Positions 35,116 to 46,547 of a stretch of 64,000 nt of DNA are shown here, piece after piece. The notes under the pieces were generated by a model. That model worked only from the letters and a program-made list of their open reading frames with translations, was not told the DNA's origin and ran no database searches. The DNA lies in the NCBI GenBank assembly GCA_013374015.1, contig BLLL01000001.1, positions 62,001-126,000 of the forward strand, read 5' to 3'. The position numbers were made by a program, and so were the translations under genes. This stretch comes from Candidatus Desulfovibrio kirbyi. Lineage in GTDB: Bacteria > Desulfobacterota > Desulfovibrionia > Desulfovibrionales > Desulfovibrionaceae. Numbering within the stretch: the first letter of the stretch is position 1; each line of letters begins with the position of its first letter.

Positions 35116-35866
35116 AGAGTTTTCCCGCTTTTCGTCCGTGCATCCAGACGGCCGCCCGTAGCGCGCCACGCGCAAAATTTTCACGCGAGTGCGCCTGATG
35201 GCAAATTTCAATACGTTCTCCCTGTCCCAGAAAATATACAGTATGTACGCCCACCACATCGCCGCCGCGGACAGACTGAACGCCGATCTGCGTTTTGGGG
35301 CGTTCGCCGATAATTCCGTCACGGGAAGAACAGCGCGCCTCATCCAGTTTCCAGTCCCTCGCCTGCGCCAGACACTCGCCCAGCGTCAGGGCAGTGCCGC
35401 TGGGCGAATCTTTTTTGTGGTTGTGGTGCAGTTCCACAATTTCGATGTCATACATTTCCCCCAGTGCCCTGACCAGATCGGGCAAAATTTTAACCAGCAC
35501 ATTGACGCCCACGCTCATATTGGAAGACCAGAATATCGGCGTGTGGCGCGCAAGCGCGCTTAGTTCCTCTTTTTGCTCAGCGGTAAAACCCGTTGTGCCG
35601 ATGACGAGAGCATGGCCTGATTTCGCAGCCGTATGTGCGTTTTCCAGGCTTGCACAGGGCGCGGTAAAATCAATGATAACCGCTCCGGCAGGGGCGGTTG
35701 TCAGCGTTTGCGCCATGTCGCCAGACACGGCACAGGGCGCAGCCCCGGCGTCGCCCTTGTCAACAAGACCCGCCAGACAGTAGGTTTCCTGTTCGGCAAG
35801 GGCGATATTCTGAATTGCCCTGCCCATACGCCCGTTTGCGCCTGCGATGATAATTTGTATCGCCAT
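35084..35866 (-). CDS. dapB: 4-hydroxy-tetrahydrodipicolinate reductase
   Basis: A 260-residue enzyme of the lysine and diaminopimelate pathway. The Rossmann start is IIIAGANGRMGRAIQNIALA. The active-site segment is IEIVELHHNHKKDSPSGTAL, and the tetramer-core block is GVQSVRGGDVVGVHTVYFLG. Full length. It lies 10 bases downstream of ligA, in the uvrB-ligA-dapB leftward run. Confidence 0.96.
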   Translation of the reverse strand: MAIQIIIAGANGRMGRAIQNIALAEQETYCLAGLVDKGDAGAAPCAVSGDMAQTLTTAPAGAVIIDFTAPCASLENAHTAAKSGHALVIGTTGFTAEQKEELSALARHTPIFWSSNMSVGVNVLVKILPDLVRALGEMYDIEIVELHHNHKKDSPSGTALTLGECLAQARDWKLDEARCSSRDGIIGERPKTQIGVQSVRGGDVVGVHTVYFLGQGERIEICHQAHSRENFARGALRAAVWMHGRKAGKLYGMQDMLQGG

Positions 35867-35876
35867 TTTTTATCCT

Positions 35877-38030
<2,154 letters not shown>

Positions 38031-40055
38031 TTATTCCGGCAGATTGATGAGTCGTTCGCGCAGAGCGCGGATTCTGTCGCGCAAAACAGCCGCCTGTTCA
38101 AATTCCAGTTCACGCGCAGCCTGGCGCATTTTTTTTTCCAGTTGAGCCACCAAGGCCGCTGTTTCTTCAGCCGTCAACGGCACAGCGTTTTTTGCCGTAG
38201 CTCCGATTTTGCCCCTGTTTTTGCCCTTGTTCCGGGCGCTTTCTTCTGCATACAGCGCATCAAGAGGAGATTCAAGAGTTTTTCGTGTGCTCTGCGGCAT
38301 AATATTGTGCACTCTGTTGTGGACTGTCTGCCTTGCGCGGCGCTGCGCCGTTTCCTCCAGCGCGGCTTTCATTGAATCTGTCACCGTATCGGCATACAGA
38401 AGCACCTGCCCGTCAACATTGCGGGATGCTCTGCCGAAGGTCTGGATAAGGGAGCGCGACGAACGCAAAAAACCTTCTTTGTCGGCGTCCAGAATGCACA
38501 CCAGAGACACTTCCGGTATGTCCAGCCCCTCCCGCAGCAGATTGATGCCCACAAGTACGTCAAATTCTCCCAGACGCAGAGCGCGTATGACGCGCATCCG
38601 CTCCAGCGTTTCTATGTCCGAATGCAGATACCGTGTTTTGACTCCCATGCTGTTGCAGTAGTCCGTCAAATCTTCGGCCATGCGTTTTGTCAGCGTTGTC
38701 ACCAGCACGCGTTCTTCGCGGCTTGCCCGCGCACGGCATTCGCGCAGCAGATCGTCCATCTGTCCCTTGACAGGCCGCACTTCCGTCAGCGGGTCCATAA
38801 GGCCCGTGGGGCGCAGTATCTGTTCAATCACAATGCCCTGAGACTGATCAATTTCGTAGGCCCCGGGCGTGGCGGAAACGTACACCACCTGATTGATCAG
38901 GGACGTAAATTCCTCAAAGCGCAACGGGCGGTTGTCCAGAGCCGAAGGTAGGCGAAAACCGTAGTCAACCAAGGTCTGTTTGCGGGAACGGTCGCCCTTG
39001 AACATGCCCCCCACCTGCGGCACCGTGATGTGGGATTCGTCCAGAAAAAGCAGAAAATTACGCGGAAAATAATTGAACAGACAGGCGGGAGGTTCTTCCG
39101 GCCTGCGACCGTCCAGATGGCGCGTATAATTTTCAATGCCGTTGCAGTACCCCAATTCCTCTATCATCTCCAGATCAAGCTGGGTGCGCTGCTCCAGGCG
39201 TTGCGCCTCAACAAGCTTGCCGTTGTCTTTGAAGTAGGTCAGACGTTGTGCCAGTTCTTCACGGATATCCCGCGCGGCGCGTTTTAGATTGTCCTGAGCG
39301 GAAACAAAATGGCTGGCCGGGAAAATAACCGTTTTACGCACATCGCACAGCAGATCGCCCGTGAGCGGATCAATTTCGCGCATACTGTCTATATCGTCGC
39401 CGAAAAAATCCAGACGCAGTGCGCGTTCGTGATGATAGGCCGGTATGATTTCCAGCGCGTCCCCGCGCACGCGAAACGTGCCTCGATGAAAATCATAGTC
39501 ATTGCGTTCATAGTGCACCTCCACAAGCCGGCTGATCAGAGCGTCCATAGGCTGCTTTTGACCAACCTCCAGCGGAATGACCATTCTGGCGTAGTATTCC
39601 GGAGAGCCAAGTCCATAGATGCAGGAAACAGACGCCACAATGATGACGTCGCGCCGTGTAAGCAGCGCGTGGGTAGCCGCATGGCGCAATTTGTCAATAT
39701 TGTCGTTGATGGAGGAATCTTTCGCAATATAGGTGTCTGAAGCCGGAACATAGGCTTCCGGCTGATAATAATCATAATAACTGACAAAATATTCCACGGC
39801 GTTACGGGGAAAAAGCTCGCGGAATTCATTATAGAGCTGGGCGGCCAGGGTTTTGTTGGGGGCAATGACAAGCGCCGGACGCCCGCAGCGGGCGATCACG
39901 TTGGCCATGGTAAAGGTTTTGCCGGATCCGGTTACGCCAAGCAGCGTCTGAGCCGGCACGCCTGCCTGAAGATTGGCCGTCAATCCGTTTACGGCGTCTG
40001 GCTGGTCCCCGGTAAGGGCGTAGGCGGTTTGCAGGTCATATGCGGTGTTTTCCAT
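38031..40055 (-). CDS. uvrB: Excinuclease ABC subunit B
   Basis: A 674-residue nucleotide-excision-repair helicase. Walker A is GVTGSGKT at residues 40-47. The beta-hairpin that probes damage is [20 protein letters not shown]. The DEAD-like box is [14 protein letters not shown]. Helicase motif VI is [20 protein letters not shown]. The C-terminal UVR motif is [20 protein letters not shown]. Full length; 12 bases separate its stop from ligA's start. Confidence 0.98.
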   Translation of the reverse strand: MENTAYDLQTAYALTGDQPDAVNGLTANLQAGVPAQTLLGVTGSGKTFTMANVIARCGRPALVIAPNKTLAAQLYNEFRELFPRNAVEYFVSYYDYYQPEAYVPASDTYIAKDSSINDNIDKLRHAATHALLTRRDVIIVASVSCIYGLGSPEYYARMVIPLEVGQKQPMDALISRLVEVHYERNDYDFHRGTFRVRGDALEIIPAYHHERALRLDFFGDDIDSMREIDPLTGDLLCDVRKTVIFPASHFVSAQDNLKRAARDIREELAQRLTYFKDNGKLVEAQRLEQRTQLDLEMIEELGYCNGIENYTRHLDGRRPEEPPACLFNYFPRNFLLFLDESHITVPQVGGMFKGDRSRKQTLVDYGFRLPSALDNRPLRFEEFTSLINQVVYVSATPGAYEIDQSQGIVIEQILRPTGLMDPLTEVRPVKGQMDDLLRECRARASREERVLVTTLTKRMAEDLTDYCNSMGVKTRYLHSDIETLERMRVIRALRLGEFDVLVGINLLREGLDIPEVSLVCILDADKEGFLRSSRSLIQTFGRASRNVDGQVLLYADTVTDSMKAALEETAQRRARQTVHNRVHNIMPQSTRKTLESPLDALYAEESARNKGKNRGKIGATAKNAVPLTAEETAALVAQLEKKMRQAARELEFEQAAVLRDRIRALRERLINLPE

Positions 40056-40163
40056 ACAGCGGTCTTATGCCGGAACAAGAGACAGGGCATCGTTTTCACA
40101 CACCAGCCGCGTCTTTCCGCCTTTTTTCAGCAACAACCTGATTGTCGTCGTCCGTGCCAGGAT

Positions 40164-40823
40164 TTAACGGCATACCCCGCCCTCCCGAATTTGCTGATCT
40201 GAAAGCATTGGATCGGTCATGCCAAGCCGCCGCATCAGGGCAGGTCGCTCATCTTCCTGAAAAACAAACGACAGCGCGGGCGGCATGTGATGCCGCGCCA
40301 ACCACTCTTGATGCAACTGGTGATAATTTTTGACGCTCAGGTGCGCCTTGTCAAGCTCAAGCTGTAAGGCCGCAGCGATAATGCCTTCTTTTTCTCCCTC
40401 AAGTTCCACAGCCTGCAGAAAGGGCAGGGTGTCCAGAGCGATTTCCACATCCTGCCATCGCCAGATCTCACGAATTTTTTCATACCGCGCCCGCACCTGA
40501 TATCCCAATCCCTCAAGAATACAAGATATGGCTTGCGGGTCGGCAATTTCAGTCTCGTGTTCCTCGCGTACCTTGAATTGTTCTCTCTCTCTCTCCGGCC
40601 CCTTGAAGGTCAAAAGCGAGCGTTTGTGTTCCTTTTGGTATTGCGTGCGCAGACGTAACATGAGGTTGCGCGCGAAAAGTTTGTTATCGGGCGTGTCAAA
40701 AATTTTGTTGTGTTCAAAATGTACGCCCGAAGATCGCGCCCCGCAGTTTTCAAGACGGGCGCGCAATGCCGCAAAGTCAGCAGCCAGATATTTACGTTCG
40801 GTTTCCAAAGCCATTGAGGGCAT
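40164..40823 (-). CDS. CYTH domain protein (class IV adenylate cyclase/thiTPase-like)
   Basis: About 219 residues. The domain starts with the ExExK signature in MALETERKYLAADFAALRAR. It continues with HFEHNKIFDTPDNKLFARNL, MLRLRTQ, LLTFKGPER and the late acidic VEIALDTLPFLQAVELEGEK, giving the tunnel of charged residues. These enzymes act on triphosphates (thiamine triphosphate, polyphosphate or ATP). No strong ribosome-binding site distinguishes ATG 40823 from ATG 40814. Substrate unknown. Confidence 0.85.
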   Translation of the reverse strand: MPSMALETERKYLAADFAALRARLENCGARSSGVHFEHNKIFDTPDNKLFARNLMLRLRTQYQKEHKRSLLTFKGPEREREQFKVREEHETEIADPQAISCILEGLGYQVRARYEKIREIWRWQDVEIALDTLPFLQAVELEGEKEGIIAAALQLELDKAHLSVKNYHQLHQEWLARHHMPPALSFVFQEDERPALMRRLGMTDPMLSDQQIREGGVCR

Positions 40824-40986
40824 GCTACACGGAGACGTCAAAAAAATCAAATTTGTACGGCATTAGCTGAAAATACACACAAAACATTGGACATTTTTTC
40901 TGAAAAAACGTAGGTACACAGAGCGATCCAGAATGTATGCCAAGCGGATTCTCCCATCCTTCAACCGTAGTCTCCAAGGAGGCGCT

Positions 40987-42621
40987 ATGTTGCAATGGTC
41001 AAAAACAAACGATGCTCTGGGCACTGTAAACCGCGGCAATCCTGCGGAATCCGGTCTGTGTACCCTGTGCCGCGCGGACTGTGCCGGAAAGTGTGAAACG
41101 TGGCTGTCCAGCCTGCGCGGGCGTGACGTCATCTATCCGCGTGATTTTGGTACGATTACTTCGGGAGCTGCAAACACGTGCTGTATCGGCGTCAACTATT
41201 CGGCCCTGCGTATTCAGGGCTATCACTACGGAGCGCACGGCGAAACGGACAAATCTTCAAAGGGGGATGTGCTTTTTACCGATGTGAAACTCGACGCATC
41301 CTTTGGACGAAAGCATAAAATCACGTGCCGCTATCCTTTTGTCACCGGAGCGCTCGGATCTACGGCCATAGCCGCGAAATACTGGGAATCTTTCGCAAGC
41401 GGCTGCGCTCTTTCCGGCATTCCCATTGTCATCGGCGAAAATGTTGTCGGCATCGACAAACAGGCGGAAATCGTCAATGGCAAAATACGCAAAGCGCCGG
41501 AACTTGACCGCCGCATTGAGACATATCTGCGCTATTACGGCGGCTACGGCGCCATTTTTGTACAGCTTAATGTGGAAGACGCCCGCAACGGCGTGGCGGA
41601 ATACGTTATCGACAAATTCGGCGACAAGGTCGCCGTTGAACTGAAATGGGGACAGGGCGCCAAAAATATCGGCGGCGAAATCACCGTGAAGGATATTGAA
41701 TACGCGGTCTTTCTCAAATCTCGCGGGTATCTGCTGGATCCCGATCCTACGGGCGCTGCGGCTGTCGCGGCCGCGAAAAGCGGCAGGGAGCAGCATTTTG
41801 CGCGGCACAGCCGCTTGGGCTACACAAATCTGAAAACCTGCGAAGCCGTCCGTAAAGATTTTCTTGCGGCCGTCAAGAAATTGCGCAAACTCGGCTTCAA
41901 AAACATCACCCTCAAAACCGGCGCTTACGGAATGGAAGGTCTTGCCCAGGCCATGCGGCTTGCGGCGGACACCCAGCTTGATCTGTTGAGCATTGACGGC
42001 GCGGGCGGCGGCACGGGCATGTCACCTTGGGACATGATGGAGCACTGGGGCGTGCCTTCCCTGCAACTGCACGCAAAAGCTTACGAATACGCCACAATTC
42101 TGGCCGCGCGCGGCACCAGACCCGCGGATATGAGTTTTGGCGGTGGTTTTGCCAAATCAAGCTCCATTTTCAAGGGGCTGGCGTTGGGCGCGCCCTTCAC
42201 CAGGCTGATCATCATGGGACGCGCCATGATGATTCCCGGTTTTCTCGGCTCCAATATTGAGGGCGTACTCAAACCGGCCAACAGGAGCAAAGTTTTCGGC
42301 AACTGGGACGAACTGCCCAAATCCGTCAGCCAGTACGGCAATACGCCGGAAGCCATCTTTACCGGCTATTATTCCCTCAAGGAAAAAGTGGGCGCGCAGG
42401 CCATCAACAAACTGCCCTTTGGCGCTATTGCCATCTGGACACTTGTCGACAAGCTGGCCGCCGGGCTGCAACAGTTTATGGCTGGCTGTCGGCGCTTCAC
42501 CATTGAGGATATCCGCAGGGAGGATGTTGTCGCCGGAAACTATGATGTGGCGCGGGAAACAGGCCTCCAGCACATTTGCGAGGCGCGGGACGACGTTGCA
42601 AAAGCCATCCTGAATGCCTGA
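40987..42621 (+). CDS. Stand-alone glutamate-synthase-domain flavoprotein
   Basis: A 544-residue protein of the FMN-binding glutamate-synthase barrel family without an amidotransferase domain. LLSIDGAGGGTGMSPWDMME and DMSFGGGFAKSSSIFKGLAL form the flavin phosphate sites, with VAVELKWGQGAKNIGGEI upstream. The N-terminus has CTLCRADCAGKC (residues 25-36, CX2CX3CX3C), which could bind an iron-sulfur cluster. The ATG at 40987 follows a full AAGGAGG. No glutamate synthase small subunit is nearby, so the substrate is unsure. Confidence 0.82.
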   Translation: MLQWSKTNDALGTVNRGNPAESGLCTLCRADCAGKCETWLSSLRGRDVIYPRDFGTITSGAANTCCIGVNYSALRIQGYHYGAHGETDKSSKGDVLFTDVKLDASFGRKHKITCRYPFVTGALGSTAIAAKYWESFASGCALSGIPIVIGENVVGIDKQAEIVNGKIRKAPELDRRIETYLRYYGGYGAIFVQLNVEDARNGVAEYVIDKFGDKVAVELKWGQGAKNIGGEITVKDIEYAVFLKSRGYLLDPDPTGAAAVAAAKSGREQHFARHSRLGYTNLKTCEAVRKDFLAAVKKLRKLGFKNITLKTGAYGMEGLAQAMRLAADTQLDLLSIDGAGGGTGMSPWDMMEHWGVPSLQLHAKAYEYATILAARGTRPADMSFGGGFAKSSSIFKGLALGAPFTRLIIMGRAMMIPGFLGSNIEGVLKPANRSKVFGNWDELPKSVSQYGNTPEAIFTGYYSLKEKVGAQAINKLPFGAIAIWTLVDKLAAGLQQFMAGCRRFTIEDIRREDVVAGNYDVARETGLQHICEARDDVAKAILNA

Positions 42622-43106
42622 TAATCGCGCATATCGCGGACAAATTCCAAAAAGGGCTGCCGAAAACGGCGTTTTTGTTGCGGCAGCCCTGTGGATGATT
42701 GGCGGTGTCTTGCGTATTCTGTTTATCTCTTTTTGAAGCTTACGCCGTTGATCCCGCCACTTCCGATGCTTCGGTCGCCAGTCCTAAGGACAATTTGCCA
42801 CATCAAAGTCCAGCTATTACCCAGAGTTAAAATACGTTGCAGTGAAAAGCGACGCCCTGAAGGAGTCCTCGGATCGGGTATCTGCCCTAGACAATTCCAT
42901 AAGGTGGTCAGTTCAGTTTACATGTGCATTCCACCTTGACCGTATCCCCTCGACTTTTTCTAAAAAATCAAGAATTGAATGATATTGGGCAAAGTTTCTG
43001 GCAACGCGCCGGAGAACTTGTCCCAAACTATGGAGCGCGCGGTGTAAAGGCGCCGTCTGGAACAAAAAAGCGAATTAACGCGGGGTAGTCCGCAAACTGC
43101 CTGTTT
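42622..43106. other. Gene-free region after the flavoprotein gene
   Basis: About 485 bases. The first 70 hold the hairpin described separately. Between about 42830 and 42980 a plus-strand frame of some 50 codons (LKYVAVKSDALKESSDRVSA) has coding-like character, but no start site and no match I can name, so it may be a relic. Nothing else is evident. Confidence 0.4.
42653..42690 (+). terminator. Hairpin with two alternative folds, probable terminator
   Basis: AGGGCTGCCG pairs with CGGCAGCCCT across an 18-base loop. Inside, GCCG-AAAA-CGGC followed by GTTTTTG forms a second, smaller terminator-like hairpin. It lies 31 bases after the flavoprotein stop. Confidence 0.55.
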
Positions 43107-43595
43107 TTAAAAAGGGACTTCGTCCATCGCGGAGGCTTCTGAGGGAAAAGCCGGCCCCAGAGCGTCGTCGCGCGGCTGCTGGGGCTGGCGCGACTGCGGT
43201 TCACGTGAGGAGCTTTTTTGTCCTGCCGCCTGATCGTCGTCAAAGGAAACGCTGTCGCGCGGGCTGTCGCCTTTGCGGTCCAAAAACTGCACGCGGATTG
43301 CCTTGATTTCTGTTGAATATCTGTCCTGTCCCTGCTGATCTTGCCATTTTCTGGTTTGCAGGCTGCCTTCAACATAGACAGTACTGCCTTTTGAGAGGTA
43401 GTTCGCGCAGTTTTCCGCCTGACGCTGAAATACGGAAACACGGTGCCACTCTGTGCGCTCAACCTTGTTCCCCTCCCGATCAGTGTAGGATTCGTCGGTT
43501 GCGATATTCAGGTTCGCGACAGGCGCGCCCGACTGGGTGTAACGCAACTCGGGGTCACGGCCAAGCCGGCCGATTATCATAACTTTGTTCAGCAT
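43107..43595 (-). CDS. ssb: Single-stranded DNA-binding protein
   Basis: A 162-residue SSB. The OB fold is [20 protein letters not shown] to [20 protein letters not shown] (residues 1-110). A Gln/Ser/Arg-rich linker leads to the acidic tip MDEVPF that recruits repair proteins. The ATG at 43595 has GAGGAG upstream; the longer frame to 43610 lacks support. Confidence 0.96.
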   Translation of the reverse strand: MLNKVMIIGRLGRDPELRYTQSGAPVANLNIATDESYTDREGNKVERTEWHRVSVFQRQAENCANYLSKGSTVYVEGSLQTRKWQDQQGQDRYSTEIKAIRVQFLDRKGDSPRDSVSFDDDQAAGQKSSSREPQSRQPQQPRDDALGPAFPSEASAMDEVPF

Positions 43596-43829
43596 GTTTG
43601 TGCTCCTCAAGACAACGCTGTGTCAAACCGTTTGATGTTTTTTTGCGTGATTTTGTATTTCTTCGCACCTTTTATGCGCATGTGGCGCGCAAAATGTCAA
43701 GAGGGGGCAACATTTCTTATAATGCCGGCGGGCAAAGCCAAAAAAAATCAAGCTCATATCGTTTTCTCGAGACAATTGTGTGCGTCTTGCCGGACGATTC
43801 TTCTTGTTGTTGAATACAAGGGCGCGGAC

Positions 43830-43943
43830 ATGGATGCGCCAAAAGTTGTTGAAGGCAGAAAAATGGGCCGGCTTTGGGCGGAATTGTCAAACGGACTGTG
43901 CAAATTTATCATGGTCAAAGACAGCAATGGGAGCAAATCGTAA
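43830..43943 (+). CDS. Possible small protein (37 residues)
   Basis: A short frame reading MDAPKVVEGRKMGRLWAELS then NGLCKFIMVKDSNGSKS. Coding-like residues but only a weak GGGCG site and no known family. It could be the tail of a lost gene, because the same frame is open for some 130 codons further upstream without good character. Confidence 0.3.
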   Translation: MDAPKVVEGRKMGRLWAELSNGLCKFIMVKDSNGSKS

Positions 43944-43956
43944 CCTTGCTTCAAGT

Positions 43957-43985
43957 ATAGTTTTTAAGAATTTTTTAAAAACTAT
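43957..43985. promoter_or_regulatory. A+T-rich perfect palindrome before zapB
   Basis: ATAGTTTTTAA and TTAAAAACTAT form an 11-bp inverted repeat around seven bases. It could end a transcript from the left or bind a regulator; the T runs on both strands allow bidirectional termination. Confidence 0.5.
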
Positions 43986-44074
43986 TTGTTATTTTAATAT
44001 ATTATTCTATTTTTGCGCGGCTGCTTTTTCAACTCCTTCTTGCTATTGAAGCGCGGTGGTGGTAGTGTAAGCCC

Positions 44075-44320
44075 ATGGAGAATCTTGAACAGCTTGAATC
44101 TCATATTACGGCGTTTTTGGAAAAGTTTGACCGCATCAAGGCCGAGAACGTGCGGTTTCGCGTGGACATCTCCGTCGCGACTGCGGAAAAATCCAAACTG
44201 GAAGAGGAAAATCGCAAATTACGGGATTCGCTTGCCGGTGAGGAAAGCAAGCGCAATGAGGCCGTGAAGCGTATTGATGCCCTCTTGCGTAAAGTTCAGG
44301 AGCATGACAGTGTTGAGTAA
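44075..44320 (+). CDS. ZapB-like cell-division coiled-coil protein
   Basis: An 81-residue, almost wholly helical protein (MENLEQLESHITAFLEKFDR, then VATAEKSKLEEENRKLRDSL) with coiled-coil heptads. Directly before zapA, where ZapB-like proteins are usual in delta-proteobacteria-type genomes. ZapB bundles with ZapA at the FtsZ ring. The assignment rests on context and coiled-coil character. Confidence 0.7.
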   Translation: MENLEQLESHITAFLEKFDRIKAENVRFRVDISVATAEKSKLEEENRKLRDSLAGEESKRNEAVKRIDALLRKVQEHDSVE

Positions 44321-44325
44321 TTTTT

Positions 44326-44604
44326 GTGAGTCATGAAAATATTAACCTTACTGTCCTTGGACTTGAGGTGGGATTCAAACCCGGCGCCGATATGGGCCGG
44401 GTGCAGGATGCTGTGCGTCTAGTTGAAGATCGGTTTTCCGTATTGAAAGTAAACGGCGGGCAGCAGAGCAAGGATATCCTGCTGACGTTTTTGGCCATTG
44501 GATTGGCGGACGATGTGTTACAGTCGCAGAAAAAGCTGGACGATGTGCAGAATCGCATCATGTCCATGCTTTCCCTGATAGAGAAATCTGATGAGCCTTT
44601 ATGA
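44326..44604 (+). CDS. zapA: Cell division protein ZapA
   Basis: A 92-residue FtsZ-ring activator. INLTVLGLEVGFKPGADMGR and VQDAVRLVEDRF form the N-terminal globular part, followed by a C-terminal dimer helix (DVLQSQKKLDDVQNRIMSML). The start is GTG at 44326, five bases after the zapB-like stop. It precedes 6S RNA, as in many proteobacteria. Confidence 0.9.
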   Translation: MSHENINLTVLGLEVGFKPGADMGRVQDAVRLVEDRFSVLKVNGGQQSKDILLTFLAIGLADDVLQSQKKLDDVQNRIMSMLSLIEKSDEPL

Positions 44605-44790
44605 CGATTACCCTGGAGTGTGCGTGATTTATGCCTCGGCGCTGACCTGACAAGCATCAAATAAGGGGGTCGTCCCTGCTTTTCGTGTGCATGCCCGGCG
44701 TGACCGGGAAGCCTGAAAGAAGCACACAGACGCCCGACCTGGTAATCCAGGTTCTGAGCCGTAAGCTGACACGGCATTTTGGGGTATGAG
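44605..44790 (+). ncRNA. ssrS: 6S RNA
   Basis: Right after zapA, the classic place. The part GTGTGCATGCCCGG-CGTGA-CCGGGAAGCC aligns closely with the E. coli 6S hairpin (GAGCATGCTCGG...CCGAGAAGCC). ACCTGG-TAAT-CCAGGT matches the next 6S stem, and ACACGGCATTTTGGGGTA matches the 3' end and pairs with TACCCTGG at 44609. 6S mimics an open promoter and holds sigma-70 RNA polymerase in stationary phase. Ends are approximate. Confidence 0.92.
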
Positions 44791-44941
44791 TGTAATGGCT
44801 TTGAAATTTTTTGCGTCAGGCGCACCTGTCGGTGATGCCTGTGCCCCGTCTGTGCCGGAGGATGTTGCCGGCAGTCATCCTTGCGTCATAGAGCGGACTG
44901 GCATTGAAAATTTATTTCCGCTACAGTCTTTTGTTGCGTAA
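44786..44941 (+). CDS. Possible small protein after 6S RNA (51 residues)
   Basis: A frame starting inside the last bases of 6S RNA: MSVMALKFFASGAPVGDACA then SVPEDVAGSHPCVIERTGIE, ending 25 bases before rny. Its first ATG has GGGGT just upstream. No family recognised. It may be real or chance. Confidence 0.3.
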   Translation: MSVMALKFFASGAPVGDACAPSVPEDVAGSHPCVIERTGIENLFPLQSFVA

Positions 44942-44965
44942 CATACTATGTTAAGAGGTTATCTT

Positions 44966-46528
44966 ATGGAATATATTGCATATATTTTAGCACTTGTTGC
45001 CGCCGTTGCGCTGGGAGCTTCCGCGGGCGCGTTGCTGTACCGCCGTGTGTTCAATAAGCGTATAGGGGATGCGAACGATTTAGCGAAACGGATAGTGGGG
45101 GAAGCGCGCAAGGAAGCTCAGGCCCAGAAAAAAGAAATTTTACTGCAAACCCAAGATGATCTGTTCAATCAGAAGCGCGAGCTGGAAAGCGAATTTAAGG
45201 AGCGTGAGCGCGAGGTCAAAAGCCGTGAGCGCAAACTGGATGAGATGACCGAACGCCTTGAGGAAAAGCTTACTGTTGCGACAGAAAAAGAGCACGATTT
45301 GCTGCAGGTGGAAAAAGGTTTGGCGCGAAAAGAACGCCAGTTGGTCGAATCCGAAGAGTTTTTGCAGGGGCGCATTGAAGAACAGGAGCAACGCCTGGCA
45401 CAGATCGCCGGCTTCACGGCTGAGGAGGCCAAGACACATCTTTTTTCGGAAATTGAAGCGAAAACACACCACGAGGCGGCTCGCATGATCCGTCAGATTG
45501 AAATGCAGGCGCGGGAAACAGCGGACCGCAAGGCGCGGGAAATCCTTTGTAACGTGATTCAGCGGTATGCCGGCGAATATGTGAATGAGCAGACGGTCAC
45601 AGCGGTGAGTCTGCCGAGTGAAGAAATGAAAGGCAGAATTATCGGGCGCGAAGGGCGCAATATCCGTGCCCTTGAGGCGGCGACAGGCGTGGATTTGATT
45701 ATCGACGATACGCCGGAAACAGTCATTCTTTCCGCGTACAGCCCGTTGCGTCGTCAGGTGGCCAAGATGGCGCTGGAGCGGCTAATTCAGGACGGGCGCA
45801 TCCATCCCGCCCGCATTGAAGACATTGTGCAGAAGTGTGAGCAGGAAATGGACACACAGGTGCGTGAAATAGGCGAACAGGCCACCTTTGACGCAGGCGT
45901 GCACGGTATTCATCCCGAATTGGTGCGGCTTCTCGGACAGCTGCGGTACAGGACTTCCTTTACGCAAAATATCCTCCAGCACTCACTGGAGGTATCCGCA
46001 CTGTGCGGCATGATGGCCGCCGAAGTGGGGATGGATGTGAAAAAAGCCAAGCGCGCAGGCCTGTTGCACGATCTGGGCAAGGCTGTAGACCATGAGGTTG
46101 AAGGCCCGCACGCTTTGATAGGCGCGGATTTGGCCAAAAAATACAATGAAGGCCAAGATATTATTCATGCTATCGCCGCTCACCATGAAGACCAGCAGAC
46201 CAGCACGGCGCTGGCGGTGCTGGTGCAGGCCGCGGATTCCATTTCCGGCGCTCGTCCCGGCGCCCGTAAGGAACTGCTGGAAAATTACGCAAAACGACTG
46301 GAGGATCTGGAAGGCATCGCAACGGCCTGTGACGGCGTGACAAAAGCCTATGCCATACAGGCGGGGCGCGAGATTCGCGTAATGGTCAATTCCGATCAGG
46401 TGGACGACGACACAACCTACATGCTTTGCAAGGAAATTTCTGAAAAAATTGAAAACAATCTTACCTATCCTGGGCAGATCCGTGTGACGGTGATCCGCGA
46501 ACGCCGGGCGGTGGGTTTTGCCAAATAA
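44966..46528 (+). CDS. rny: Ribonuclease Y
   Basis: A 520-residue endoribonuclease for mRNA turnover, anchored by one N-terminal helix ([20 protein letters not shown]). A long coiled coil spans about 30-185 ([20 protein letters not shown]). The KH domain has [20 protein letters not shown]. The HD domain has [14 protein letters not shown] and [20 protein letters not shown]. The ATG at 44966 has AAGAGG upstream at good spacing; 44948 lacks one. Confidence 0.97.
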   Translation: MEYIAYILALVAAVALGASAGALLYRRVFNKRIGDANDLAKRIVGEARKEAQAQKKEILLQTQDDLFNQKRELESEFKEREREVKSRERKLDEMTERLEEKLTVATEKEHDLLQVEKGLARKERQLVESEEFLQGRIEEQEQRLAQIAGFTAEEAKTHLFSEIEAKTHHEAARMIRQIEMQARETADRKAREILCNVIQRYAGEYVNEQTVTAVSLPSEEMKGRIIGREGRNIRALEAATGVDLIIDDTPETVILSAYSPLRRQVAKMALERLIQDGRIHPARIEDIVQKCEQEMDTQVREIGEQATFDAGVHGIHPELVRLLGQLRYRTSFTQNILQHSLEVSALCGMMAAEVGMDVKKAKRAGLLHDLGKAVDHEVEGPHALIGADLAKKYNEGQDIIHAIAAHHEDQQTSTALAVLVQAADSISGARPGARKELLENYAKRLEDLEGIATACDGVTKAYAIQAGREIRVMVNSDQVDDDTTYMLCKEISEKIENNLTYPGQIRVTVIRERRAVGFAK

Positions 46529-46547
46529 TATGGCAGGCACTCTGTTG

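Larger units (their letters stand above)
43596..44074. other. Intergenic region between ssb and zapB
   Basis: About 480 bases with the ssb promoter on the left, a small uncertain frame (43830-43943) and an A+T-rich palindrome (43957-43985) on the right. TTTTAATATATTATTC around 43991-44006 is a likely promoter zone for zapB. Confidence 0.45.

Noticed and set aside
42830-42985. Possible methyl-accepting-protein relic (VKSDALKESSDRVSALDNSI)
   Set aside because: The likeness is only in residue style; there is no start or anchor motif. It is noted in the intergenic entry but not called.
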